Shown here piece after piece: positions 9,151 to 17,371 of a stretch of DNA of 64,000 bases. The translations under genes were made by a program, and so were the position numbers. The stretch comes from Thalassospira marina (lineage in GTDB: Bacteria; Pseudomonadota; Alphaproteobacteria; Rhodospirillales; Thalassospiraceae). Position 1 is the stretch's first letter, and every line of letters starts with the position of its first letter. The notes beneath the pieces were generated by a model, which made no database searches, was not told the origin of the DNA, and saw only the letters and a program-made list of their open reading frames with translations. The stretch is taken from positions 4,466,246-4,530,245 of the forward strand of contig NZ_CP024199.1 in NCBI RefSeq assembly GCF_002844375.1, in the 5' to 3' direction.

Positions 9151-10645
9151 CCATATTCCCGGCCTGCTGATCGCGGCCCCGGCATCCAATAGCGGCAAAA
9201 CCGTTGTGACGCTGGGGATTTTGCGCGCCCTTGCCAACCGGAATATTGCCATTGCTGCTGCCAAGGCCGGGCCGGATTATATCGACCCGGCCTTTCAGCA
9301 TGCGGCAAGCCGGCGACGCTGCATCAATCTTGACCCTTGGGCGATGACGCAGGATGCCATCCGCGATCTTGCCCGCTGGCATGTTGGCGCATCTGCCGAT
9401 GGGCGGTTTGTGCTGTGTGAAGGGGTCATGGGCCTGTTTGACGGGGCGGCAGGCGGGGGTGGTTCGTCGGCGGACCTTGCCGCCATGATGGACTGGCCGG
9501 TGGTTTTGGTGGTTGATGTGCGCGGACAGGCGGCATCGGCAGCGGCGATTATTCAGGGCTTTGCCAATTTCCGCCCCGATGTGCAAATTGCCGGGGTTAT
9601 TTTGAACCGCGTGGGCAGCCCCCGCCACCGGGATATGATCATGGATGCCTGCGCGCGCGCGGTGCCTGATATTCCCATTATCGGTGCGGTGATGCGCAGC
9701 AATGACCTTGCCCTGCCCGAACGGCATCTGGGACTGGTGCAGGCCGGTGAACACCCCGAACTGGAAGTGTTTCTGGAACGTGCCGGTGCGATTATGGCAC
9801 GGGATATTGACTTTGACGCGTTGCTGGGGCTGGTGCGTACGCAAGGTATAGACCATGGCCGCGTAGCTGGCGCAGTGGGCACGAATGGCAATGATGGCAC
9901 GAATGATACGGATGGTGATGACGGCAGGGATCACCTGCCTGAGGCAGGATCGCAGGTGCAGGACCAGGCCGTTGCGCCCAAGGATAACGGTGCGGCTGTT
10001 CCCGGTGATGTGGCACGGTCCGCGCAAAATGATGCGAAATATGCCGCCCCGGTAACGATTGCGCCGCTGGGCCAGCATATTGCCGTGGCACGTGACGATG
10101 CCTTTGCCTTTTGTTACCCGCATCTGATTGCCGGGTGGCAGGCTGTGGGGGTGAAAATCAGCTTTTTTTCACCGCTGGCAAACGAGGCACCACCGCAGGG
10201 CTGCGATGCGGTTTATTTGCCAGGGGGGTATCCTGAACTGCATGGGGCGGTATTGGCCGCGGCGGACTGTTTCCTGGACGGGTTGCACGATGCGGCCCGG
10301 CGGAACCTGCCCGTTTATGGCGAATGCGGTGGCTATATGGTGCTGGGCGATTGTCTGGTCGATGGCGATGGCATTTCCCATAAAATGGCGGGGTTGTTGC
10401 CATTGGAAACCAGTTTTCACCAGCGCCGTTTGCATCTGGGCTACCGGCTGGTTGATATTCGCCAGCAATGCCCGTTGGGGAATGTGGGGGCCGTTTTGCG
10501 GGGGCATGAATTTCATTATGCCAGTACCATTCGCGCCGATGGCGAAGGCTGGCTAAATGCGCGCACGGCTGATAATCGTGATCTTGGCCCATGCGGATTG
10601 CAAAAAGGCTCGGTCTTTGGATCTTTTTTTCATCTGATCTGTTAG
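9089..10645 (+). CDS. cobB: Cobyrinic acid a,c-diamide synthase
   Basis: CobB/CbiA uses ATP and glutamine to amidate the a and c side chains of cobyrinic acid. The N-terminal dethiobiotin-synthetase-like domain has the P-loop APASNSGKTVVTLG and KAGPDYIDP. The C-terminal glutamine amidotransferase domain has the nucleophile in YGECGGYMVLG and the final GSFFH histidine. Between them lies an unusual low-complexity linker (about 9868-10042) rich in Gly, Asn and Asp. The start is uncertain: the frame is open well into the SCO gene, the ATG at 9089 overlaps it by 62 bp without a good ribosome site, and a TTG at 9131 is an alternative with GAAGG upstream. Confidence 0.92.
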   Translation: MANRPKKLPKALQKLSKPRADHIPGLLIAAPASNSGKTVVTLGILRALANRNIAIAAAKAGPDYIDPAFQHAASRRRCINLDPWAMTQDAIRDLARWHVGASADGRFVLCEGVMGLFDGAAGGGGSSADLAAMMDWPVVLVVDVRGQAASAAAIIQGFANFRPDVQIAGVILNRVGSPRHRDMIMDACARAVPDIPIIGAVMRSNDLALPERHLGLVQAGEHPELEVFLERAGAIMARDIDFDALLGLVRTQGIDHGRVAGAVGTNGNDGTNDTDGDDGRDHLPEAGSQVQDQAVAPKDNGAAVPGDVARSAQNDAKYAAPVTIAPLGQHIAVARDDAFAFCYPHLIAGWQAVGVKISFFSPLANEAPPQGCDAVYLPGGYPELHGAVLAAADCFLDGLHDAARRNLPVYGECGGYMVLGDCLVDGDGISHKMAGLLPLETSFHQRRLHLGYRLVDIRQQCPLGNVGAVLRGHEFHYASTIRADGEGWLNARTADNRDLGPCGLQKGSVFGSFFHLIC

Positions 10646-10728
10646 AAGCCCGATCTGTTTTCCATATCGGATCGTAAACACCTAAATGCACAGGCGCTTT
10701 TGCTGGCGGCCTGATAGTGGATATTGAA

Positions 10729-11166
10729 ATGACTTTGCCTTTCTGGAAAACCAAACGTCTTGAAGAAATGACCCGGGACGAATGGGAATCGGTTTGCGAT
10801 GGCTGCGGCAAATGCTGTTTGCACAAATTGCAGGACGAAGACACCGATACGCTTTTTTACACATCGGTCGCCTGTCGTTTGCTTGATTGCAACAGTTGCC
10901 AATGCAGTGATTACCCCGATCGCAAACAGCATGTACCAGACTGTGTGCAGCTTTCAAAAGACAATATTGACGAGATCGACTGGATGCCATCGACCTGTGC
11001 ATACCGGTTGTTACGAGATGGTGAAGATTTGCCCGAATGGCACCCGCTGGTGACGGGGGATCGGCAATCAACGATCAGGGCGGGCATGTCTGTATCTGGA
11101 AGGGTAGTGTCCGAGCTGGATGCCCATCCGGACCTTGAACGCTATATCGTTGACTGGCCGTCCTGA
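10729..11166 (+). CDS. YcgN/UPF0260 family cysteine-cluster protein
   Basis: A 145-residue soluble protein with nine cysteines arranged as CDGCGKCC near the N-terminus, then CRLLDCNSCQCSDY, then later single cysteines in PDCVQ and STCAYRLL. This is the pattern of the YcgN/YkgJ zinc- or iron-binding family, whose function is not established. The closing part (LPEWHPLVTGD) is also family-typical. The ATG at 10729 has GGA seven bases upstream; a GTG four codons earlier is also possible. Stands alone after cobB. Confidence 0.88.
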   Translation: MTLPFWKTKRLEEMTRDEWESVCDGCGKCCLHKLQDEDTDTLFYTSVACRLLDCNSCQCSDYPDRKQHVPDCVQLSKDNIDEIDWMPSTCAYRLLRDGEDLPEWHPLVTGDRQSTIRAGMSVSGRVVSELDAHPDLERYIVDWPS

Positions 11167-11226
11167 GTTTCTGCGGATTTCCGGGCAGAAAAAAACAACC
11201 GTTAGTTCTTTTTCTGACTCGCAGCA

Positions 11227-11245
11227 TATACTAATATATAGTATA
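11227..11245. promoter_or_regulatory. Palindrome upstream of the PAS chemoreceptor
   Basis: TATACTA-N5-TAGTATA is a perfect 7-bp inverted repeat. It is flanked by AGC and GCT that extend the symmetry after one bulged base. It lies 68 bp before the chemoreceptor start in a locally AT-rich patch and could be an operator or overlap the -10 region. Confidence 0.4.
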
Positions 11246-11312
11246 GCTATTCTAAAGTTGTTTCGTTGCCCGTTATGGGCATGGACCCGGTATTCTTTAA
11301 GGTGGAACGGTT

Positions 11313-12803
11313 ATGGTGTTTTCGCGGATTTTCCAGTCGGGCAAGACCCAGGATGCCACGCAGGTTCTGGATGCACTGAACCTTTCTATGGCATCAATCG
11401 AGTTTTCGATGGATGGACGCATTCTGAGCGCGAATGAGAATTTTCTGGCACTTACGGGCTATACGCTGTCGGAAATTGTGGGCAAGCAACACAGCATTTT
11501 TGTCCCGGTCGAAGAACGCGATACCCCGGAATATCATGCCTTCTGGAAAAAGCTGCGTTCTGGCGAATTTCAGAGTGCCGCGTTTCGCCGCGTGAATAAA
11601 AAGGGCCAGGATGTCTGGATGGAAGCCAGCTATAACCCGGTGCTTGATGGCCGTGGTGTGCCGGTAAAGGTGATCAAATTTGCTACCGACATTACCGAAC
11701 GCCGCCAGGAACGCGCTGTTTTGCAAAGTGTTTATAATGCAATCAACAAGGCGCAGGCGGTTATTGAATTTGACCTTGATGGCAAGATCCTGACGGCCAA
11801 CCAGAAATTCCTTGCCCTGTTTGGCTATCGTTTAAACGATATCGAGGGCAAACATCACAGCATGTTTGTGGAAGCCGGTGTTAAAGGCACCCGGGAATAT
11901 TCCGATTTCTGGCGGGCCCTTAAGCAGGGTGAATTCCAGCAGGGCCAATATAAACGTGTTGCCAAAAACGGGCAGGTTGTCTGGATCGAGGCATCCTATA
12001 ACCCCGTGCTGGACCCGATGGGCAAGCCTTTCAAGGTAATCAAGTTTGCAACCGATGTGACCGAACAGGTCAATCTGTTGATCGAGCTTAAGTCCATGAT
12101 TGATAACAATTTCTCGGATATTGATGTGAATATCGAGATTTTGGGCAATACCGCGACCGATGCCGTGACAGCCGCAACCGATACCTCGGAAACCGTGCAT
12201 ACGGTGGCAACCAGTGCCGAACAGCTTGCCGCATCGATTGCAGAAATTTCACGCAGCATGGCGCAATCGCGCAGCGCGACCGAACGGGTGTTTGAACAGA
12301 CGGTCGCTGCGGATTCATCGACCCAGCGCATGTCCGAAGTGGTCGCCGCGATGGGCAATATCGTTGAGGTGATTCAGGATATTGCCGGGCAGATCAACCT
12401 GCTGGCCCTGAACGCCACCATTGAATCGGCCCGTGCCGGTGATGCGGGCAAGGGTTTTGCCGTGGTTGCCAACGAGGTTAAAAACCTTGCCAACCAGGCC
12501 GCCCGCGCGACCGACCAGATTGCCGAGGAAATTTCCGGTATTCAGTCGATCACGACCGAAGTGGTGGATGCGCTGGGGACGATCCGCAATTCGGTTGAAA
12601 TGGTGCGTGATAGCGTGACCAATATTTCGTCCGCCGTTGAAGAACAAAGTGCAGTGACTGACGGTGTTTCGCAAAATATCCAGTCGATGCGCCACACGGT
12701 CGAAGCCGTTTCGCGCAATATTGGCGATATTCAGAAATCGGCCGGTTCGGTGGCAACATCGGTAAACCGTACCCGCGAAGCCGCCGAGATTTTGGCCCGT
12801 TAA
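11313..12803 (+). CDS. Cytoplasmic PAS-PAS methyl-accepting chemotaxis protein
   Basis: A 496-residue chemoreceptor with no membrane segment. There are two PAS domains with PAC tails at about residues 20-130 and 142-255. They are close copies of each other: both contain KQH/KHHS(I/M)FV and WxEASYNPVLD, and end VIKFATD(I/V)TE. A methyl-accepting signalling domain follows, with tip QINLLALNATIESARAGD near 360. The layout resembles aerotaxis or BdlA-type soluble receptors that sense redox or a small cofactor, but no Trp/His ligand set is assignable by eye. Transcribed alone and followed by a strong terminator. Confidence 0.92.
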   Translation: MVFSRIFQSGKTQDATQVLDALNLSMASIEFSMDGRILSANENFLALTGYTLSEIVGKQHSIFVPVEERDTPEYHAFWKKLRSGEFQSAAFRRVNKKGQDVWMEASYNPVLDGRGVPVKVIKFATDITERRQERAVLQSVYNAINKAQAVIEFDLDGKILTANQKFLALFGYRLNDIEGKHHSMFVEAGVKGTREYSDFWRALKQGEFQQGQYKRVAKNGQVVWIEASYNPVLDPMGKPFKVIKFATDVTEQVNLLIELKSMIDNNFSDIDVNIEILGNTATDAVTAATDTSETVHTVATSAEQLAASIAEISRSMAQSRSATERVFEQTVAADSSTQRMSEVVAAMGNIVEVIQDIAGQINLLALNATIESARAGDAGKGFAVVANEVKNLANQAARATDQIAEEISGIQSITTEVVDALGTIRNSVEMVRDSVTNISSAVEEQSAVTDGVSQNIQSMRHTVEAVSRNIGDIQKSAGSVATSVNRTREAAEILAR

Positions 12804-12843
12804 CCCGGTTTGACCGGTTGGCTGGCACGGTCAGAATTACACA

Positions 12844-12875
12844 GGAAAGGGCCATCAAGCGGCCCTTTCTTTGTT
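12844..12875 (+). terminator. Terminator of the PAS chemoreceptor gene
   Basis: Stem GGAAAGGGCC (12844-12853) / GGCCCTTTCT (12861-12870) with a 7-base loop, followed by TTGTTTTTCG. Confidence 0.88.
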
Positions 12876-12928
12876 TTTCGTTTATGACCCGTTTTGGTCA
12901 GACATGTTTGAATGCTTGCATACATCAA

Positions 12929-12962
12929 AAAAGGCAGCCCCGGTTTTGGGCTGCCTTTTGAT
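12929..12962. terminator. Second hairpin, probably terminating the hsp20-DUF1150 transcript
   Basis: Perfect 12-bp stem AAAAGGCAGCCC / GGGCTGCCTTTT (12929-12940, 12948-12959), symmetric enough to act in both directions. It lies about 110 bp beyond the DUF1150 stop on the minus strand. Confidence 0.8.
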
Positions 12963-13072
12963 TTGAGGGTATTTTACCCGAATGCCTGTTCCTGTCCGGC
13001 GGCACGCAATGCTGCTGGCATAAGGGGCCGAAAACCGATCACATCTGATGTGATGGCTAACGTTAATTGGCC

Positions 13073-13342
13073 TTAATGGACCGAGCGCGGTTCCATATCG
13101 TGCTGACGGATCGCGGCATAGGCAACGGCATAGCTTTCAAACGATGCGATATGGGTGCCATCGGCGGTAAAGACCGCATAGATGCGGGCGGCATCGCTGT
13201 CTTCCGGGTTGTCCATTTTGCGGACATAGGCAAAATCCTGAATGCCCAGCATGGCAAAATCACCCGATGACAGCATATGCAGGTCCTGCTCGGCCGGGAT
13301 GACGCCTTCTGCGTCTTCATGGTCTGTGATGCGATTGCTCAT
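13073..13342 (-). CDS. DUF1150 family protein
   Basis: An 89-residue acidic soluble protein of the DUF1150 family, common in alphaproteobacteria directly after a small heat-shock gene. Central block: FAMLGIQDFAYVRKM. Function unknown. The ATG at 13342 has an excellent ribosome site (AAGGAGTGG, eight-base spacing), which decides it over the GTG three codons upstream. It lies 33 bp after hsp20 and is almost certainly cotranscribed with it. Confidence 0.88.
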   Translation of the reverse strand: MSNRITDHEDAEGVIPAEQDLHMLSSGDFAMLGIQDFAYVRKMDNPEDSDAARIYAVFTADGTHIASFESYAVAYAAIRQHDMEPRSVH

Positions 13343-13375
13343 TTGAACCACTCCTTGTACTGGCCTTGCGGCTCC

Positions 13376-13858
13376 TTAGATATTTGTATCATTTGCGTCG
13401 TCATCCATCCGCATGTCGATGGTACGCGACGGCACGCTTTTTTTGCGGTTCGAATTGATGGCAATTTCACGAACAACCGGTTCAGGCACCGGACGGTTCA
13501 GGTCAATATGCAACAAACCGTTATCAAGATGGGCGCCAACCACTTCGATGCCTTCGGCAAGAACGAAGGAGCGCTGGAACTGCCGGGAAGCGATGCCGCG
13601 ATGGATATAGACGCGGTTGCTTTCATCTTCCTGGTGTTTGCCACGAATGATCAGCTGGTTATCCTCGGTCGTTACCGACAGGTCATCGTCGGAGAACCCG
13701 GCAACGGCAACGGTGATACGGATATGGTTGTCACCGATCTGTTCGATATTGTAGGGCGGGTAGCCTTCGGCCTTGGTTTTCGAAACCTGATCAAGAACGC
13801 GTTCGATCTGATCAAAACCAAGAAGGAGAGGGCTGTTAAACATTGAAATACGCGACAT
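13376..13858 (-). CDS. Small heat shock protein, Hsp20/alpha-crystallin family
   Basis: A 160-residue IbpA-like chaperone that holds unfolding proteins. It has an N-terminal MSRISMFNSPLLLGFDQIE arm, an alpha-crystallin domain from about residue 35 (YPPYNIEQ) to 130 with the closing GLLHIDLNRPVPE, and the C-terminal IAI (I-x-I) anchor. The frame is open 54 codons upstream, but the ATG at 13858 starts the conserved N-terminus and has GAGGAGGTGA about 12 bases before it. A heat-shock-type promoter lies at 13972-14000. Heads a two-gene unit with DUF1150. Confidence 0.92.
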   Translation of the reverse strand: MSRISMFNSPLLLGFDQIERVLDQVSKTKAEGYPPYNIEQIGDNHIRITVAVAGFSDDDLSVTTEDNQLIIRGKHQEDESNRVYIHRGIASRQFQRSFVLAEGIEVVGAHLDNGLLHIDLNRPVPEPVVREIAINSNRKKSVPSRTIDMRMDDDANDTNI

Positions 13859-13971
13859 GGCGATGACTTTCACCTCCTCTGACTGAGCGAGCGTGCAACC
13901 GATCAGATCCTTTCGGCATCTGTCTGCCCTGGCCCGGTCGACCGGCACCAAAGACGCACTTTCCTTATAAT

Positions 13972-14000
13972 TACATGTTATTTTGGGCGTGATAGTCAAG
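13972..14000 (-). promoter_or_regulatory. Candidate heat-shock (RpoH-type) promoter for hsp20
   Basis: On the minus strand CTTGAC (13995-14000) is separated by 17 bases from CATGTA (13972-13977). This fits the CTTG-N17/18-C-rich/CATNT type of alphaproteobacterial RpoH promoters. A housekeeping reading (TTGACT with a TATAAG further down) also exists, so the sigma factor is not settled. Confidence 0.45.
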
Positions 14001-14127
14001 CCCCATCCGCAGTGCACCATTTAACAGGCAGCCCGGATGTGCATGCATATCACGCCCCTGCAAAGCCACGATGGGGCAGATCAGACGATTCCCCTGTGCC
14101 CGGCCCTGGCAAAGTTATGATCAGGGA

Positions 14128-15876
14128 TTATTCGGCGGGGGCATTTGCCAGCTGTTTTTCGTGGCGTGCGGTGATCGCGGGCAGACTGCTCAGGGCGTAA
14201 TAGGCAACTTCGCGGTCTTTACCGCGTAACGATTCCCGGTGCAGGTTTGTTCCTTCGGGGATTTGTAATTTCCCCCGCAGCACAACATCCTCGGAAATGA
14301 TCAGGGGCACGCCATGTTCCTTGCATTTGGATTCAAGGCGCGCGGTGGTGTTGATGCTATCGCCAATCGCGCTGATCTGTTCGCGGCGCGGCGGGCCCAT
14401 TTCCCCGACAATGGCATCACCAACATGAATGCCCAAACCAATGCGCAATTCAAAGGGAAGTTCGGATCTAAGCTGGTTATTGAGCTTGTCGATTCGTGCC
14501 AGCATCTCACCCGCCCCGCGAATGGCATTTTCAATGGCCCGGCGGATATTGCGGTCTTCCAGCCCGTAAAGCGCCATCAGGCCATCGCCGGTAAACTGGG
14601 CATAATGGCCGCCGGTGGTGCGCAGGGCTTCGGTCATTTCGGCGAAAAACTGGTTTAAAATGAACAGCACATCATAGGGCATTTTGGTTTCGCCCAGTTT
14701 GGTCGAATCCCGAAGGTCGGTGAAAATAACCACGACCTGCCTTTCACTGCCGCTAAGCCCGCCGGGGCGCCTGCCATCGCTTGCCGTGGCATTGGCAGGC
14801 AGAAGCGGGGTAATGGCCAGGTCGGCCCGTGGGCGGATCTGGCAGGCAAGGCGCCATTCTTCGGGCGCGTTGATGCTGCGCAGGGCGGCACTTTCAATGG
14901 CGTTGGGGGCAGGAAGGTCGCCCAGGCCATCGCGGCAATGCAGGCGGCAGGTGGTGCACCGGCCGCGCCCGCCACAAACCGATGCGATGGGCACCTTTGC
15001 CTCGCGCAGGGCCTCAAGTGCGGTGGCACCCGGGGTAAGGCGCACGATGCGCCCGCCGGGCAGTTTCAGGCTGGGGGCGGTGCGGACCCGTTCAAGCACC
15101 TTGCGCAACTGACGCACGATAAACGGGCTGGCGGCAAGGGCGATGGTCACAAACAGCAGGTATTCCGACATGCGGGTATAGAACCCGAAGGATTCGGCCG
15201 TGCGCCCGGCATCATTGATCAGTTTGGCAAGATAGGGCGTGCCGCCCTGTGCGGCACGTTCAATCACTGTATTGGCCGCCGACATATAACCCGCCAGTGA
15301 CAGGGTGGGGATGACAATGGCCAGAAACCCCAAAAGCGACCGGATACGCCCGTAAAACGGTTTTACCGACAACCAGTAATGAATGCCAATACAGCCATGA
15401 GTCCAGATTACCATCAGGGCGACGGCCTGAAGCAGGCCAATGTCGGGGCGGAAAACAGCAAGATCGGCCAAAACCCGTTCATAGGGTGGTTTAACCCCCC
15501 AAACGGTTTCGGCAACGCGGGTGCCCAGAATATGTTGGAACAGCAAAATGGGAATTAAAAGCCCCAGCGTGATTTGCAGCCATTCCTTGGGTTTCAGGCG
15601 CAGGCTGCGGCGGCGTGCCAAACGCCCGGTTGCCAGCAGGAAATGCGTGACGAGCGCGGTTATCAGCAAATATTCCAGCGGTGCTGATTTCCAGGGCGAG
15701 GTCAGATAATTATTGGCCTGTTCCATGGCTTCGGGTGAAATCAGGCCAAAGATATGGTTGGTCAGGTGCATCAGCACATAGGTCAACAGCACCAGCCCGG
15801 CATAAAGCCGCAGTGCGGGAACCTGGATGGCCAGATTGGCGATGATCGGATGGCGGGCAGGTCGTTCTGTGGTCAT
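14128..15876 (-). CDS. Membrane adenylate cyclase with haem-type anchor and 2Fe-2S domain (CyaC type)
   Basis: A 582-residue protein in three parts. Residues about 20-255 form six membrane helices carrying histidines H37/H41, H78, H115 and H160/H166, like the dihaem anchors of succinate dehydrogenase. Residues 268-350 are a ferredoxin-like domain with C301, C307, C310 and C345 for a 2Fe-2S cluster. Residues 378-565 are a class III cyclase with metal aspartates D387 and D431 and the N509/R513 pair (NTTAR). The architecture matches Sinorhizobium meliloti CyaC, a quinone-redox-responsive adenylate cyclase, so cAMP output controlled by respiratory redox state is likely here. The ATG at 15876 is preferred to an upstream TTG. 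No partner gene is adjacent. Confidence 0.9.
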   Translation of the reverse strand: MTTERPARHPIIANLAIQVPALRLYAGLVLLTYVLMHLTNHIFGLISPEAMEQANNYLTSPWKSAPLEYLLITALVTHFLLATGRLARRRSLRLKPKEWLQITLGLLIPILLFQHILGTRVAETVWGVKPPYERVLADLAVFRPDIGLLQAVALMVIWTHGCIGIHYWLSVKPFYGRIRSLLGFLAIVIPTLSLAGYMSAANTVIERAAQGGTPYLAKLINDAGRTAESFGFYTRMSEYLLFVTIALAASPFIVRQLRKVLERVRTAPSLKLPGGRIVRLTPGATALEALREAKVPIASVCGGRGRCTTCRLHCRDGLGDLPAPNAIESAALRSINAPEEWRLACQIRPRADLAITPLLPANATASDGRRPGGLSGSERQVVVIFTDLRDSTKLGETKMPYDVLFILNQFFAEMTEALRTTGGHYAQFTGDGLMALYGLEDRNIRRAIENAIRGAGEMLARIDKLNNQLRSELPFELRIGLGIHVGDAIVGEMGPPRREQISAIGDSINTTARLESKCKEHGVPLIISEDVVLRGKLQIPEGTNLHRESLRGKDREVAYYALSSLPAITARHEKQLANAPAE

Positions 15877-15965
15877 CGGGCGGCCTGTTGCTGATACATT
15901 TTGCAATACTGTATCGGGGGTTGGGCCGGACCCAAAGATGTGAATGATTGAAACACATAAAATTT

Positions 15966-15993
15966 ACGGCGACCGGGGGGCGGTCGCCGTTTA
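15966..15993 (-). terminator. Terminator of the glutamine amidotransferase gene
   Basis: Perfect 10-bp stem ACGGCGACCG / CGGTCGCCGT (15966-15975, 15981-15990). On the minus strand it is followed by AAATTTTATG. It is 30 bp past the stop of the gene to its right. Confidence 0.75.
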
Positions 15994-16019
15994 TCGGTGT
16001 TTTGGTCTGCCGGTTGTAA

Positions 16020-16748
16020 TCAGGCAGCCTGGCGGTTCTGTTCGCCTTTCAGGAAGGCCAGAAGCCAGTGGGCGAAGCTTCCGCCATCAACCGGGTTATC
16101 AAGCGACTTTTCCGCGATAACAGCGAGGTCTTCCTCGATCAGTTCGCCACGGCGCGATTGCAGCAGGGCGTTTTCATAGGCACGGGAAAATTCCGGGTGC
16201 GGCTGGATCGATGCGGCTTTGTCGCCATAATTCAGGCCGGCATAGGGACAGAAATCCGAGCTGGCCCAGACCGATGCAGTTTCCGGCAGTTTGACGACTT
16301 GGTCCTGGTGAAACGCATTCAGCTTCATGGCTGCCGGGGCGTTTTCAACCCATTTCGGCGCATCTTTTGCCACGTCATATTCATGAACGCCAATGCCCCA
16401 GCCCTTGTCGGATTTGACAACGGTGCCACCCATGGCCGCAGCCAGAATCTGATGGCCGAAACACACCCCAAAAACCGGAATGCCAGCCGCAACAATGTCG
16501 CGCAGCATTGCCTGCAGGCGGATCATCCAGGGCAGGTTTTCATAAACACCGTGTTTTGAGCCGGTAATGATCCAGGCATCGGCATCGTGGATGCTGGCCG
16601 GGAACTGGTCGATCAGAACAGACCAGCTTTGAAATTCAAGCGACGGGTCAACCGAACCGAGCATCTTTTCAAACATGGCGGGATAGCTTTTGAATTCGTC
16701 CTGCATTTCTTCGGGAACGAAACCAGTTTCAAAAATGCCGATCTTCAT
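16020..16748 (-). CDS. Type 1 glutamine amidotransferase (GMP synthase-like, stand-alone)
   Basis: A 242-residue class I amidotransferase domain with the complete catalytic triad: C96 in FGVCFGHQ, and H184 and E186 in QPHPEF. ITGSKHGVYE near residue 61 is the oxyanion-side loop. Stand-alone members of this group hydrolyse gamma-glutamyl compounds or supply ammonia in amine and polyamine metabolism, and some are annotated GMP synthase-like without evidence. No synthetase partner lies next to it, so the substrate is open. Monocistronic, with its own terminator. Confidence 0.88.
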   Translation of the reverse strand: MKIGIFETGFVPEEMQDEFKSYPAMFEKMLGSVDPSLEFQSWSVLIDQFPASIHDADAWIITGSKHGVYENLPWMIRLQAMLRDIVAAGIPVFGVCFGHQILAAAMGGTVVKSDKGWGIGVHEYDVAKDAPKWVENAPAAMKLNAFHQDQVVKLPETASVWASSDFCPYAGLNYGDKAASIQPHPEFSRAYENALLQSRRGELIEEDLAVIAEKSLDNPVDGGSFAHWLLAFLKGEQNRQAA

Positions 16749-16873
16749 AATCTACCTTTAAAGGCTGGTGAATTTGCCTGTCACAGGTAGGCTAGACGGA
16801 TTCCAAAGACAAGATTTATGCCATGCGCCAGCGGGAATACCTGCCATGTTCCCGATTGGCCCGAAAATTGATA

Positions 16874-16897
16874 GCCGGGGACGGGGACGCCCCCGGC
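16874..16897 (-). terminator. Possible terminator of the YeeE/YedE pair
   Basis: GCCGGGG / CCCCGGC stem with a 10-base loop, followed on the minus strand by TATCAATTTT. It lies 51 bp past the stop of the downstream YedE gene. Confidence 0.45.
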
Positions 16898-16947
16898 GGT
16901 TATTTCGGGCCGGTATGTTGCATTGCCTGTGGCAGGGTGCGGTTAAT

Positions 16948-17370
16948 TCAGGACCGGGCAAAAACCCGCTGCAGGGCCATGCCCGCCAGCATGGCGGCAA
17001 CAAATAACAACGGTTTGGCCTGCATATAGGATAGTGCCGAAATGGCCGGGCCCGGACACAAACCGGCAAGGCCCCAGCCGCCCCCGAAGATCAGGCTGCC
17101 GATGATCAGCGGGCGGTCAATTGTTCTTTTTGTTGGCAGGGTTATGGAGCCACCCAGCAGGGCCGTGTCATGGGATTTGGCCCAGAAGAAAAACGGCATT
17201 GCCACAACCAGCCCGCCTGCCATGACAAAAATCAGGCTGGGGTCCCAGCCATTGTTGATGATGGCGGCGATATCAAGAAAACCCAGAACCTTTTGCGGGT
17301 TGATCATGCCCGATAGGGCCAGTCCGGCCCCAAACAGGCTGCCACATAACAGGGCACCGAAAATACGCAT
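16948..17370 (-). CDS. YeeE/YedE family sulfur transporter, C-terminal-half subunit (DUF6691 type)
   Basis: A 140-residue membrane protein with about four hydrophobic segments. The starting block GALLCGSLFGAGLALSGM and the later GGGWGLAGLCPGPAI are the conserved cysteine-containing loops of the YeeE/YedE family, which moves thiosulfate or other reduced sulfur species. This is the second half of a split two-protein transporter. The first half is the next gene upstream, with only one base between them, so both are translated from one message. Confidence 0.88.
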   Translation of the reverse strand: MRIFGALLCGSLFGAGLALSGMINPQKVLGFLDIAAIINNGWDPSLIFVMAGGLVVAMPFFFWAKSHDTALLGGSITLPTKRTIDRPLIIGSLIFGGGWGLAGLCPGPAISALSYMQAKPLLFVAAMLAGMALQRVFARS

Positions 17371-17371
17371 G

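Noticed and set aside
10158..10844. 228-codon minus-strand frame over the cobB end and the YcgN start
   Set aside because: Composition of an antisense shadow; both plus-strand genes are well supported.
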